Positions 11,466-22,665 of a DNA stretch of 64,000 nucleotides are shown here, one piece after another (within the stretch, counting starts at the first letter, position 1; each line of letters opens with the position of its first letter). The notes below the pieces were generated by a model that was not told the origin of the DNA, made no database searches, and saw only the letters and a program-made list of their open reading frames with translations. The DNA comes from Undaria pinnatifida. Taxonomy: Eukaryota > Sar > Phaeophyceae > Laminariales > Alariaceae. A program made the position numbers and the translations under genes. The stretch lies in assembly GCA_012845835.1 (NCBI GenBank), contig JABAKD010000017.1:2479001-2543000 (forward strand). The letters are read 5' to 3'.

Positions 11466-12060
11466 GGTGCGTAGGCATCGTGGGTTCTGGTTGCTATGGT
11501 CTCCTGTAAAATAGAGGGGAAAATAGTTACCAGGTAAGTTTTTCTCTGATATTTTCCTTCTTCTGTTTCGCAAATATTAGGCGCTTTAAAACGGTGCATG
11601 CATAATCTACCCCCGCTTGCAGTGGATATACACAAAGGAGGAAGATAAAACAAACTGTCGCTGTTCCTTTAGGGAAGGAGCATCATCGGAGGATTCTAAA
11701 GAGCCGTTCCGCATATGCCATCCGTGCTCGGCTCCTTCTTGTACAGGGGGCAGGAGGAGTCTACGTTGCTTCCTGGATTTCCTCGAGTGAGCGAGAGATA
11801 CGACCGCTATCATGATGGTGTAAACCGATACTTTTTCCCTATTATTAGTCGACCATGCATGTGCAGTATGAGTTTCAACGTTGATCACTCATAACATCCC
11901 CGAAACAAGAAAGCCTCGGGAAAAAAAGGAAACCTATGCCCAAAGCCTAACTCCCTTCTTTTCAATTGTACTGTACGCGGCATGTACGTGTGGTATCCCG
12001 TACTGAAGCTTCGCACGATCGTGCCCATTTTTCCTTTTAAAGGAAACATCTACAGGGCGA
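11466..12060. other. No recognisable gene
   Basis: Only short open frames on both strands, none with a recognisable motif. Nothing repetitive apart from sparse low-complexity sequence. Confidence 0.4.
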
Positions 12061-12072
12061 TGGCTAGGCGGA

Positions 12073-12135
12073 TGGACAGACAGACCGACAGGCGGACAGA
12101 CAGGCAGACAGACAGGCAGACAGACAGACAGACAT

Positions 12136-12168
<33 letters not shown>

Positions 12169-12215
12169 GAGAGACAGGCAGAGAGACAGAAATACATACA
12201 GACAGACAGGCAGGC

Positions 12216-12292
<77 letters not shown>

Positions 12293-12416
12293 GGCAGACA
12301 GACAGGCAGACAGACAGGCAGACAGACAGGCAGACAGACAGACAGACAGACAGACAGGCAAACAGACAGACAGACAGACAGACAGGAAGACAGACAGACA
12401 GACAGACAGACAGAAA
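12073..12416. repeat. CAGA/GGCA tetranucleotide microsatellite, about 344 bp
   Basis: Uninterrupted CAGACAGACAGG-type tetranucleotides with scattered G substitutions. Because the unit is 4 bp, every frame is open on both strands. This explains open frames of 157 and 207 codons here rich in Arg/Gln/Thr/Asp or Cys/Leu/Ser/Val; they are not genes. Confidence 0.97.
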
Positions 12417-12947
12417 CAGGCGATGTGCTTTTCGCGAGGAGGTTTTGGTGGGTGATGTTACGATACTGCCTTGGGAAGCCTGACCAAGGCAACATAGCGG
12501 GGAAGCACTCTGAGGGTTTCTTTCTCCAGCGGCTCCGGGCCTCCGGCGCGAGTGCCTGCCGTACCCTCTCTACTTTGCAAAATCGTAACTTTTGTTTTTT
12601 GCGTTTTTTTCGCCTCGCGATTTTGCACCCACGTGGTCGTGGAAATACAGAATAAATATCGACACATGCTACGGGAAAGGTGCACACATTATCTTTCTGA
12701 GGCTCTTAAGACTGATTCTACGATAGCCCTCCGGAAAACCAGCAATTTTCTCTAACGAACGTTTCACGGCGCCTGCTCGACACAAGGAAGGATACAATTG
12801 AAAACAAGGTGTCCATATTTTTTCTTGTGTGCAAAGGCCTATTGATCGATGACGTCGGGGTGTCGTGGGATACCGTACTCCAGGAGACACGACCGGGAGC
12901 TGGTTTTGAAACCGGCGAATTCGTTAAAGAAACGTTGGGGGGGGGCT
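12417..12947. other. No recognisable gene
   Basis: Mixed-composition sequence between the microsatellite and a MITE. Open frames up to about 100 codons on the minus strand show no motif. Confidence 0.4.
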
Positions 12948-13193
12948 GAGTCATCCCACGGTAGGGGTTGCACCTTCTGCGACAAAACGTCCCTGGGCGA
13001 TTGAGTTCCTCATGTGAGGAACTGCCAGTCAATGAAGTAATTTCACGAGTACATTATATTTTTGGACTAAGGCAAGAAGCTTGGTCCGGTTGTGCGAACG
13101 AATGCCTTCGAAGTCATTGTTGCGGTGAGATATTGAGTTCCTCATGTGAGGAACTCAGGGACTTTCTGCTGCAACCCTATCGTGGGATGGCTC
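12948..13193. mobile_element. MITE family M1, copy b
   Basis: Ends GAGTCATCCCACGGTAGGGG and (reverse complement) GAGCCATCCCACGATAGGG form the terminal inverted repeat. GGCT flanks both ends (12944-12947 and 13194-13197). Two internal perfect palindromes, GAGTTCCTCATGTGAGGAAC, lie near 13003 and 13134, one close to each end. It is the best preserved M1 copy at 246 bp and has no coding capacity. Confidence 0.85.
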
Positions 13194-13556
13194 GGCTACC
13201 GTAGAACGACTCTTAACCTATTGAGGAGAGCGCTGTTTTCCTTCGGAGGCACTACTACAGGTGCAACCCGGCGACAACAAGCCCATGGCCTAGGCCTCAG
13301 AAATATTGAGATTGCAAAACAAGAATGAAAATTCCGACGATTTTGCGGGCTAAGGAGCCCCGTCAATCAGAGAAAAAACGCCAAAAGGTGGGTACCTTAA
13401 TACCTTAACTACCTCTATCGTACCATGCGTCTAATGTGCTACGATATGCTCGCGATTTTGACCGGGGCAAAGGGCCGTTCGAGCCTAAAACCCGGTGCGA
13501 GTGGAAACAGCGTTATTATACTATAATATCGTAGCCCGGGTCGCCTGTAAAGGCTC

Positions 13557-13792
13557 CACACGTCGGACAGATCATCACCGATCCCCACATGGATGATCTA
13601 GATCATCCAGGGAAGATGTGTATGGTCTAGCTCATGTTGCCGGGGGGGGGGGCGGTATCATCTGCACGATCTGACAATCGCTTCCAGGGTTGGATCTGTG
13701 TCTTCTGTGTACAGATCCTGCACGAAATCTCAAGAACGGTAGATATCGGATCTTATCGTAGGTGATCTAGATCGTAATCTGTTCGAGCTGTG
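13557..13792. mobile_element. MITE family M2, copy a
   Basis: The element starts CACACGTCGGACAGATCATC and ends with the inverted form (GTAATCTGTTCGAGCTGTG). Inside are blocks shared with the other M2 copies: GATGATCTAGATCAT, TGGTCTAGCTCATGTTGCCG, ATCTGCACGATCTG and ACAGATCCTGCACGA. The 236-bp length matches other copies. No coding capacity. Confidence 0.75.
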
Positions 13793-13865
13793 AAAGGAAA
13801 GCCTCGCAGGATTAGGGGCTCCCCCTAAATGCGGGGGTGGTTGGCAAAAAAATATCCTGCCGGTC

Positions 13866-14127
13866 GAGTCATCCCACGCCAGGGACGCAGCAGATTCTAA
13901 GAATTTTCTGAGCTTCTAGCATGAGGAGCTCTTCAATATCTCATCCGAAACATGGCTTCGAAGGCGTTCGTTCGCGCAATCCGACCTGCACTTCTATGCG
14001 CTAGTCATAAAATGTATATACTCGCAGGAGCATAGGACTAACCGGTGGTTGCCTCGCCTGAGGAGCTCAGCCGTAACATAACCAGGAACGTTCGGACCAA
14101 ACGTGTAACCCTGCCGTGGGAAGACTC
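13866..14127. mobile_element. MITE family M1, copy c
   Basis: Inverted ends GAGTCATCCCACGCCAGGG and (reverse complement) GAGTCTTCCCACGGCAGGG, flanked on both sides by GGTC (13862-13865 and 14128-14131). It is oriented opposite to copy b, as judged by the internal order of GCGCGCAATCC-like and CGTTCGTTCGC blocks. Confidence 0.85.
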
Positions 14128-14159
14128 GGTCGTTTTAGCGGTCAATTTATCTTCCACGT

Positions 14160-14380
14160 GTCGTCCTAGAGTAACTCCACCCCAGACCCAACCTTAACCC
14201 TAACCCTAACCGTATCTCTTTGGGGGGCTCGAGGTCGGCAGGGCTAGTCACGCGGCTCCACAATGTGTTTGGGTGGAGATGGTTTCCAAACTCCTGCGGG
14301 CGGTCGAAAGGCCAGCCAGTCTTGACCAGTTGAAACAACGACCTGCAGGGTTTATTTTGCCCCACCTCTTTTGCATTTAA
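14160..14380 (+). repeat. Dispersed repeat T carrying a telomere-like CCCTAA tract
   Basis: Positions 14192-14211 read CCTTAACCCTAACCCTAACC. They are followed by TTTGGGGGGCTCGAGGTCGG and a segment ending near 14380. The reverse complement of 31130-31290 has the same order: a CCCTAA tract, then TTTGGGGGGCTCGAGGTCGG, then a related tail. The tract is therefore part of a dispersed repeat rather than a chromosome end. Confidence 0.6.
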
Positions 14381-14585
14381 GGTCGAGCCAGGATTAGGAA
14401 TGCGGCGAAGGATGGCGTGTTAGTTGGAAGGCCTATGTTTGTGTAGGCAACCGGGGCCGGCGTTCTGTCTTTCTTAGTGTTTTAGCCCTTTACGGGTAGC
14501 CCCCCCCCCCCCTTTGGCGTTCCTTGAGGGGGAGGGCTCGCAACCTGGCAAGGTAAAGGTGTGTGAGTGAGTTTTGAAAGGCGAA

Positions 14586-15360
14586 AACACGGGTGATACT
14601 GTTCTACAAGCGCTAGTCAATATGCTATCTATGATATTACCATGATATCATTACAATCAGGTAACGTTTTCTTTACGACAAAATTGCAGTACAAGCTTAA
14701 AACATCGCTTACTCATAAAACGGCTACGCACAGAAAGAACACGGGTGATTCTGTTCGACAGGCGCTAGTCAACGTGCTATCTATGATATTACCATGATAT
14801 AATTACAATCGGATAACGTTTTCTTTTGGAAAAAATTGCAGTACAAGCTTAAAAAGTCGCTTACTCATAAAACGGCTACGCACAGAAAGAACACGGGTGA
14901 TACTGTTCGACAGGCGCTAGTCAACGTGCTATCTATGATATTACCATGATTACATTACAATCGGATCACGCTTTCTTTACGACAAAATTGCAGTACAAGC
15001 TTAAAACATACGCTTACTCATAAAACGGCTACGCACAGAAATAACACGGGTGATACTGTTCGACAGGCGCTAGTCAACGTGCTATCTGATAATACCATGA
15101 TATTACCATGATTACTTTACAATCGGATCACGCTTTCTTTACGACAAAATTGCAGTACAAGCTTAAAACGTCGCTTACTCATAAATCGGCTACGTACAGA
15201 AAGAACACGGGTGATACTGTTCGACAGGCGCTAGTCAACGTGCTATCTATGATATCAACATGATATCATTACAATCGGATCACGCTTTTTTTACGACAAA
15301 ATCGCAGTACAACCTTGAAAACATCGCCTACTCATAAAACGGCTACGCACAGAAAGAACA
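14586..15360. repeat. Satellite array, five units of 152-161 bp
   Basis: Units begin AACACGGGTGATACTGTTCG at 14586, 14738, 14890, 15043 and 15204. Each contains GATATTACCATGAT, ACAAAATTGCAGTACAAGCT and ends CATAAAACGGCTACGCACAG. The fourth unit has an extra short duplication (ATACCATGATATTACC). Divergence between units is a few percent. Confidence 0.95.
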
Positions 15361-15439
15361 AATCAAAGGGAAGCCAGGCACGGAAGTCTATTGTTGTTGT
15401 ACTATTAGTAGTCCAGCTCCGTAGACGGAAGAAACCCAG

Positions 15440-16330
15440 GGGATGCGAACTGCGAACAGGAAATCTGTTTTCGTAGGCGTTCAGCCCCCTACTGGTAACA
15501 AACAAGAAACCTTAAGGGAATCGAACACCAAAGCCTATTGGCGAGCGGAAAGCGCGAGAGCGTGAGTTAGTAAAATTCTATGAAAGTCGACGAGCATAAA
15601 AAAGCTGAAAAGAGGGATGCTGAACTGGTTATGGACTTAGTGGGGTGTTAGTCCGTTTGACCACTTGCAGAAGGTTAACCAATAGCCTACCCACACTAAG
15701 CCTTGTGACATGTGACACTATTCCCCCCTGAAACGGCGGGATAACAGGTCGGCCGGATATACGGACGGACCTGTCAATATCCATGCGGTTTCATTTCCTG
15801 GGTATACCGGGGAGAGTATTTTTCAAGTTCAACATGGGGAAAACCTGAAAAAGTTTTATTATGGGGGATGTGGGATTTGAACCCACCACCCAAAAACCCC
15901 ATCGTCCTGCCGACGACGCCATTTGTAAGGTTATTGGGTGGGGACACAGAGTGCCCCCTGCAGGTCTGCCAACTGAGCAGGTCCTCGGAGAGTACTCACT
16001 TTCTTTGCCTTCGTAGAGATGTAGCTTTATTCGATTCCACCAGAGCCCCGGATGACTTCTGAGATCGCAATCACGTGCCTCCGATCTTGTGCCTCCGATC
16101 TATTTCCTAACTTTCCCGAATATAAAACGCCAACCTTATCATACGAAACCCATCCAAATTATCCCAAATTCGGATAATTACAGGCCTTTCGAGGCCGTAT
16201 CTTAACATAACCCTATGCGCGATAAAAATGAAGGCGCGTACCAGGGGGGGAGGGAAGACATCTGTGACCACGGCTTGTCCAGAAGGTCTCTGAGGGTATT
16301 ACCTCTTGCGAGTTGAGCTGGAAAATAAAG
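15440..16330 (+). repeat. Degraded SINE-B pieces and a separate tRNA-like head on the minus strand
   Basis: At 15541-15620 the block GAAAGCGCGAGAGCGTGAGT matches the body of SINE family B in plus orientation. At 16215-16290 the family's far end appears (GCGCGATAAAAATGAAGG, CTGTGACCACGGCTTGTCCA). Between them, on the minus strand, 15990-15862 has an A-box-like CTGCTCAGTTGGCAGACC and a B-box-like GGGTTCAAATCCCAC, but the acceptor ends do not pair and the spacing is too long for a tRNA. I read this as broken tRNA-derived repeat sequence, not a functional tRNA. Confidence 0.45.
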
Positions 16331-17230
16331 AGTGATCATAAAAAAAAAAAAATTGACGAGATCAGCTCCGTTCGTTACCTAGACTGTACGTCCGGCTAGT
16401 CATTGCATCGCTCCACCACCTATTACCTGTTCTGCTGCCCTTTTGCTCGACCCTTGAATGGTACTTCGCATGATATGAGCGACGGTATATAGCACACTTT
16501 CCCTGTGCAATACCGCACACAGCACCCGCCTGGTACTAGCTCTCTGAAAGCCCGAAAACTTGTTGCAACTACCCTTGCATGGTGAAAAAAACTGATGAAT
16601 ATCGCCTCCCCCTCTTGCGGAGGAATGAAGGCACGCGGACCATTGCTTTACGAAAAGCATGGTGTAGTCGCCACACACGTCCTAGCCCATTTTGTTGTGT
16701 TCTTGTTGTCTTCGCTAGGCGCTTCGTGGTCGCAAGGTATGCTAAGTGCCTTCTCTGCTATTCTCCCCGGTGCATGCCTTGGCTTAGGAAAACTAATTAC
16801 TGGTGTACCAGGGTATGCCATACCAGAGACCCCGAAAATACTGTGTTACCTGTAAATGCGCAACCCCCTTCTTGCCATCTGCAACACCCTCCCCCCTGTT
16901 GGGTTACCACCCCCATCCCCGGTGGAACCCTCTCCCTCCGCGCTTGTTGGACCACCCTCCTCCCCCCAGGTGTTCAGTATCGAAATGGATCAGTGTGGAC
17001 CAAGGCTGCAAGGCAAACACCAAGTGAAAGCCCTCCCTCACTTCTTCGGCCTCCCTGCATTGTTAATCGATTGGTGCTGCATTATTGATTGATTGGCGTG
17101 TCACAGCACACCAAAGCAATATCAGCCTCGTCCTTTGAAAAAACACGCCCTCCCCCCCGCCCCCGCCCTTGCCTTGTGGATAGTTCAGTGTTAGTTGTGC
17201 GTTGCAATCCCGCGTTTTCCCCTCTGCTTG
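16331..17230. other. No recognisable gene
   Basis: The longest open frames (169 codons at 16579, and others) shift among three overlapping frames with Pro/Ser/Cys-rich, motif-free translations. There are C-rich runs near 16880-16990. I see no support for coding. Confidence 0.35.
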
Positions 17231-17234
17231 GTCG

Positions 17235-17310
17235 GTGAAAACCCGGCGTGCTCCGTCACGGCGTTGTAGGGATGCGAGGGTCTATAGACTATGGTCTGCC
17301 AGAGTATGGG
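17235..17310 (+). repeat. Short dispersed repeat with GGTGAAAACCC...TGCTCCGTC
   Basis: The string GTCGGTGAAAACCCGGC, then GTGCTCCGTCACGG and GGGATGCGAGGGTCTAT, recurs at about 28340-28395 and 42097-42170 with small changes. Function unknown. Confidence 0.55.
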
Positions 17311-17499
17311 CAAACACAACGACCATGACTACCTCCCCCCCACCCGCGCGCCTCGTCTCGAAATTGATGCATGGTCAATGATCGAATCACTAAGGTAAGT
17401 GCTACAAGGAAACATAAGCGACAAATGAGTACGCCCCCCCTCCCGCCCCGCGCGCTACGAGTATATAAAGGGCGCGCGCGCTCCTGTGTATAGCTTCTA

Positions 17500-18055
17500 C
17501 TATAATAATGTATAGTTTCCAGGCACATATTGAGCTGCCCCACACGCCCCCCCCCCCCCCCCCGCCCCAACCCCCCTCCCCCCGCCCCCAATAATATACT
17601 GGTGCCAAATCCGTCAGATTTATCCCCTCGAGAGGATTTATAGCTTACATGCACAAATTGCCCCCTTCCCCCCCCCCCCCCCCCTCCAAACCCGCTCGCT
17701 TTTGATCAAAACCAGCTCCCCGCGTCCTTCAAAACTCCGCCCCACCCCCCTCACCGGTTATTCGACTTACAAGATTCACTTGATAAAAGGATACATTTAT
17801 TTCCCTTCACAGCTGTCAGATTTTGTCCCCCTCAGAAACGGGTTTTATAGTTTCCGCGCACAGACTGACTAAAATCATCCTGTTGACCCTGATAGCTACA
17901 CAGTAGTTGTAAGGGGAGTCGCCGACCTAAATCCTTAATGAGGACACACAACTCGTAATGCGCGCGATCGGAGTATCACACACAGCTTGCAAAGATGAGT
18001 TTCGACGAAATCTTCGATCTCACAGCTGGAGTGTATTTTAATTTTTATAATATAT
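17500..18055 (+). repeat. Gamma-delta composite repeat with poly-C tracts
   Basis: Gamma blocks (GTCAGATTTnTCCCC..., TTTATAGnTT) at 17605 and 17815 and a delta block (CATCCTGTTGACCCTGATAG ... CACAGCTGGAGTGTATTTT) are followed by ATAATATATTATTATTA. Poly-C tracts lie at 17548-17564 and 17668-17684. It is the same composite as in 10.6-11.15 kb. Confidence 0.75.
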
Positions 18056-19500
18056 TATTATTATTGATACTGCTGCTCTGTCCTGTCACCAGGGGTAGTC
18101 TATACTTAGTGTATACGGTAATCGATACGGGGGAACGAGGAGTCTAAGGGCATAGTCGATGCTAGCACCTTTTTCTACAGAGCCCGTTATATGTCAACTG
18201 TAAATTTCGTTGATGTACGTAAGTTAAACGGTGACCGCCGGTAGGGACAGCTCGCGCTGTCGTTACCACCGGAAATGAAGGATACGCCAGCCAGCGCTGG
18301 ATTGCGAATACAATCGGTTTACGAAAATAGGTACCAGGTATTATACATACAAGAAAGTGGTCGTAAGCTATTAGTCTATACTATTATACGCGTGTCTATA
18401 TCTTCTATAAACTCGGAGTATAACCCAGTCAGTGTAACGTAACTAACTGCTGTTGTTGTTGCAACAGAGAAAATATGTGGATTTGAATGGTCTTCTATTT
18501 TGCTGCATTTCGCTGTGCCGTTGATTTTGATCTTTGATTTTGGAGAGAATTTTCAATTTTCGAAGCTTTCGAAGTTTTCATACAATAATTTCATGGTTTT
18601 TGTCCCCATTTATTTGTGGGTGTGTATAACCTGGGCGACGAAAAGAAGAGCAGATCATTTAATTTGTGGACGCGAGGAGAGTGTAGATCAATTAGATGCT
18701 CCCTCTATGCATACTTTAGTGCACCGATGACGATACAGCAGTACCGTCGATAATTTATTTACTTAACCGATTACCCCGGCGCGGGATCCCGGATGAATCG
18801 CAGCGCCGCCAGCAAAATCATGCAAGCAATATAGCAAACCGACGGATAAACACAAAAACCACACTACCCAGGGCGAAACTGGAAAGCCCGCGTGGAGATG
18901 ATGGAGAACTCCCATTTCCAACAGCAGTTTTGATAATATTTAGCTCTGGCACGTACAGGTTTTGAGATCTGAAACGTACGGATTTGATTTTTCGAGATTT
19001 TGCTTGCCGTTTCGACCATACGTCCTTCAGACACAAAATGACGACAAACAGCTCACTCATCAAATACACGCCGACTTGATCGAGTATGATATACCTCGAG
19101 AACGTACGGCGGTATGTCCCTTCTATCACTCTCACCGACGCTGTTGTTCCGGTTTTTGAAGCCATGGGTGCCTTGACTTTTCCCACTGAAATGTAATACC
19201 GAAACTCGCCCAACGTTTTTCGTCCCACCAGACAGCAGTTCTTTGTACAAGAAAAACGATATTTTCAAAATACTTTCAAAATTGTACACTTTTTACGCAC
19301 AAAATCATCAATGCTACGACATACGAATTTGACCATCGACTACCGACGGATATACGTCCACCGCACATTATATTCAAGTAAAAAAGGAAAAGTCGGAATA
19401 TATATGTAAAAAAAAAAGCACAGCGACAGACTGGTCAGCAGACCGAGAATCTTTTGGTCAAAGGGCAAGTGAGACTTTATCGTTGGCGGCGCTACAAATA
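18056..19500. other. Unassigned; holds a copy of repeat R6
   Basis: Positions 18225-18330 (GCTCGCGCTGTCGTTACC ... ACGCCAGCCAGCGCTGGATT) match repeat R6 seen again near 36.1, 46.5 and 54.6 kb. The remainder is AT-rich with no gene I can support. Confidence 0.5.
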
Positions 19501-20580
19501 TTCTGCGTGCTGCATTTTTTGGTACATTCTGTGCTGCGATCCGCTCGACTTCGAGACTACACGGGCTTGGCGTAGCAGGGACTAGCTGCGGAACGGAGGG
19601 AGGGAAAGTACGAAAAACATTGCTCCTCGTGGTCTCGGGCGTGGCCGCGTCACGGCGCGGGACGGGGTGGGGCGCCAGGCATCGATCTCTTTGGAGTTCT
19701 CTTGATTGATTGTGTTCAATAACAACCTCTCACAAATCACGTGCGGATTCAGCGTGGCGCAGCGGGCAGGCTAGGGAGGGTGTTTCTTGTCCCCTTGCCT
19801 CGGCTACGCGCTGGTCGAGACTTTTCTACCGCTACCGTGGAGTGCACTAGGGTCCAAAACTCTAGCGGACGCAGGTGAGCGCATGTTTGCCGTGTGTGTA
19901 CGTGTGTTGGTTGGCGACGGACGAATGCCTTTGGCTGGCATGTGCGGCCTTAACGTATACAAAAGGCAGCTTTTGTACGAGTACTAATAATATTAATATG
20001 ACCTGTCTGATGTTCGTTGCTTTGCAGCCGGGTTGTTGGACCCTTGAGCCTCTCACGAGAACAGCAGTAGAGAGGCAACCACCACTCGTACCAGGCTGGG
20101 CTCCTAGTAGTTGATCGGTTAAGCTCCATCAACAAGCGCTGTTTCATCTCTGTCCGTGTGGGTAGATTTGCCCAAAGCGAGGCTGGCTAGCCGATGTGCT
20201 TTGCAGTCCATTCGGCCGCGTGTGGTGGCTGTCAGCAGCTTTTCACCCTGTCTCCCTTCGCGACAAAAGGACGGTGCTATGCAGGCTCACGTTCCCAGGG
20301 CGAGCCTGTGACGCCCCGAGACTATAGTTGGAGAGGACGGCAGCACGGCTCACCCAACCAATTTCTTCCCCCGTGTGTAGTTCACGACGAGCGGCGGTGG
20401 TGTCAACTTGTTCAAATGCCGTTGGCACCTCGTCCATATCATACTCCAGGCGTGGAGACAAATAAGACCACAGAGCTTGTTGCGCGCGCGGTAGAAAATC
20501 TTGAAAAATCAAACAATCCTGAATCGCCGAAAGTCCTCTCTCCTTCGAGTGGAGCAGTCGGAGTGGATGTTGTGAAGTGA
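19500..20580 (+). CDS. Possible small two-exon gene, unknown product
   Basis: A GC-richer island. GGACGCAG followed by GTGAGC at 19876 resembles a splice donor, and TTTGCAG ending at 20027 resembles an acceptor. The downstream block carries an open frame, 20194-20580, of 128 codons. Its last third (VETNKTTELVARAVENLEKS) has an ordinary soluble-protein composition and ends at a TGA. I do not recognise any domain. The first half is Cys/Arg/Pro-rich and may be untranslated. It could equally be a non-coding transcript or chance. Splice phase cannot be verified because the upstream exon has no convincing start codon. Confidence 0.22.
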
Positions 20581-20690
20581 TACGAACATTTATTTTGTTC
20601 TTGCGTGCTTGCTCTCGGCGGGTTCTCCCCTCCCTATCTATCTACTATGCATCCATGCGTCCACCCGTCCATCTACTACTGCTGCACCCG

Positions 20691-20694
<4 letters not shown>

Positions 20695-20721
<27 letters not shown>
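20695..20721. repeat. (CAG)9 microsatellite
   Basis: Nine perfect CAG triplets, followed by GTGGTGGTGGCGG. It lies in an unassigned region, so there is no reason to think it encodes polyglutamine. Confidence 0.95.
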
Positions 20722-22075
20722 TGGTGGTGGCGGCTCGAGGTTGAACAGCACCGTAAGACTCTCCTCTTTCTCTCATTTCCAAGCCAAACCCCTCCCGCTG
20801 CGAACTGCTGTGTACGTACAAGGGCTTTGTGTACGAGTGCGTACCCATGGGGGAAAATGCTGGCTATATTTCAACTTCTGTCGGCCCGTATTGACGTGGC
20901 TACAGCAGCAGTAGATACGTGGTGCAACAGAGTCAGTACCACTGGCCGCTGCTCTGTAACCTTTTGATGTACGATGTGTCTCTTGAGATCGTAGTCGTAG
21001 CGCCTGCATCCAGTGCTCCTCCAACGCTTCTCTCATTAAAAAACGCACGTGACGTGCTGCACTGCACCGCCGTACATCTGGAAAACTACGAAGTACGAGT
21101 AAGATATGATGGGAGACGATCTGGTGGTGATCTGGTGTTTTTTTTGCCTGTTTTTTTTGTCAAAATCAATATTTGTAAACAACGGCGCAAACCAGAAAGT
21201 CTTCTCGTTCGCGGCAGGCAGATTTGATGCGGATTCCCTGGATTCCCCTTTCTCCCTCGTACATATCCGCATCGTATTTTACCGGGGGCACCCCTGTGCC
21301 AGTTTTGTACTGGCTGATGCTTACTGGTAACTTTGTACATACCACTGGTGGTATACTGGTTGTTTTTGTTTTTTGCTGCCCCTTTCGCGTTGACATCTCC
21401 GCGTAATTTTCCTACGAACACCACACACATGACATCCATCCACACATGACATAATCCACACTCAACGAATCCAGCAAACCCCTCGGGGTCCGCACGTAGG
21501 TCCGTGCGTACCAATGTTCTTCCCGTTTGGGACCCAGAAATGCCCTTATCCTCGTATACCTGTGGTACTGATAAAACGAATGAAAAGTTACCCATATCCT
21601 CGTATAGCGATAAATAAAGCAAATTAAAAGTTGGTGGTGTCCTCTCGTATGGCAAGCAGCGCGCGTGTCGTACCAATATGTGCATCAAGTACAGGTACTC
21701 CGTCACCTGTCGCAGCAGCCCAGCCCAGCAGGTTGTCTAGTATGGCCGGCGCTGCAATCGTCGCTTTTTGATTTTTTTCCACGCTTTTCCCTGTCAACCC
21801 CCACAGCCGAGGGTCGCCGTATGCTTCTTGTGTAGTACAGACACTAGTTTGTGTAGAGTTCGTTTTTCGTAAGAGAGGTAGGTACTCATATCGTACTCAC
21901 TCGTTGATGCAGTATGTATATGTTCCTTCACGAGACAGGGATGAGATACAGCACGCGTCCACCCGTTCACCCATCCATCGCCCATCGCGGATGGACAGGA
22001 AATGATAAGTAAACACAAGGGCTCCGCTCCGCGGGAGGCTGACGCCGCCCCCTACGCTCGCGCAAGGAAGAGTAC
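20722..22075. other. No recognisable gene
   Basis: Mixed sequence with several mid-length open frames on both strands (up to 206 codons on the minus strand at 21706-21086). Their translations are motif-free and compositionally odd. Confidence 0.35.
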
Positions 22076-22079
22076 AAAG

Positions 22080-22168
22080 CGCCTTCCTTTATAGCTTGAA
22101 ACCCGTTTTAGGGACAGATTTACTTGGAATTAGTTTAGGGAGAGGGTTTAGGACTCACAAGGGGTCGC
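22080..22168 (+). mobile_element. Micro-MITE (family mM), copy
   Basis: The block GCCTTCCTTTATAGCTTGAA, then GGAATTAGTTTAGGGAGAGG, then CAAGGGGTC is a diverged copy of the element of about 80 bp whose consensus ends are CGCCTTTACAAC and CTCTAAAGGGGT. Confidence 0.6.
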
Positions 22169-22254
22169 TCGCTCAGAAAGAGGAGGCCCATGATTTGGTG
22201 CTACTATTAATAGCGACTTGGTAATTCCAAGAGGTAGTAGTGTGGTAGATGCGG

Positions 22255-22665
22255 TTAGGACTGGGTTCCTGGTACAGTACTTCGCATGATACCTGGTACT
22301 GCTGTACCATTGGTATGTACGAAGGAAAGCACAGCGCAGCACGGCGCAGCACGGCGCAGCATCACAACGCAGGGCAGAGCACGACACCGCACGGCGCAGC
22401 CCTGCGCTGCTGAGTTATCAATAGCTGAGTTTAGCTGAGCTGGGAGTACATTTTTAGTGATTTAGTGTAGACTAATACCTGGTTTACCGGTACCTAGTAT
22501 GTACTTCGTACGAGTACGATACCTTTGTATGTACGAAGTAGCAAATAAAGCACCACACACGGCACACCCCACACAGCACCGCACCGCACCGCACGACCTA
22601 GCACGGCAGGGCACGGCGCTGCTGTAGAGCTGTGAGCTCAGCTGGGAGTGACTTGCGCGAAAACG
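22255..22665. repeat. Two-copy segmental repeat rich in CGCACGGCGCAGC
   Basis: A block with TATGTACGAAG, then GCACGGCGCAGC-type short repeats, then GAGCTGGGAGT occurs at about 22310-22450 and again at 22530-22650. Each is preceded by a TACCTGGTA- or TACCGGTA-type motif. Confidence 0.55.

Noticed and set aside
12050-12690. Long open frames on both strands (157 and 207 codons)
   Set aside because: They are produced by a CAGA tetranucleotide repeat, which is open in all frames; the translations are simple Arg/Gln/Thr/Asp or Cys/Leu/Ser/Val cycles.
14586-15360. Regular repeats resembling a CRISPR array
   Set aside because: The whole 152-bp unit is repeated with no unique spacers, there are no cas-like genes, and the sequence is eukaryotic.
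21086-21706. Open frame of 206 codons on the minus strand
   Set aside because: No domain, unusual composition, overlapped by equally long frames on the other strand; no splice or repeat support.
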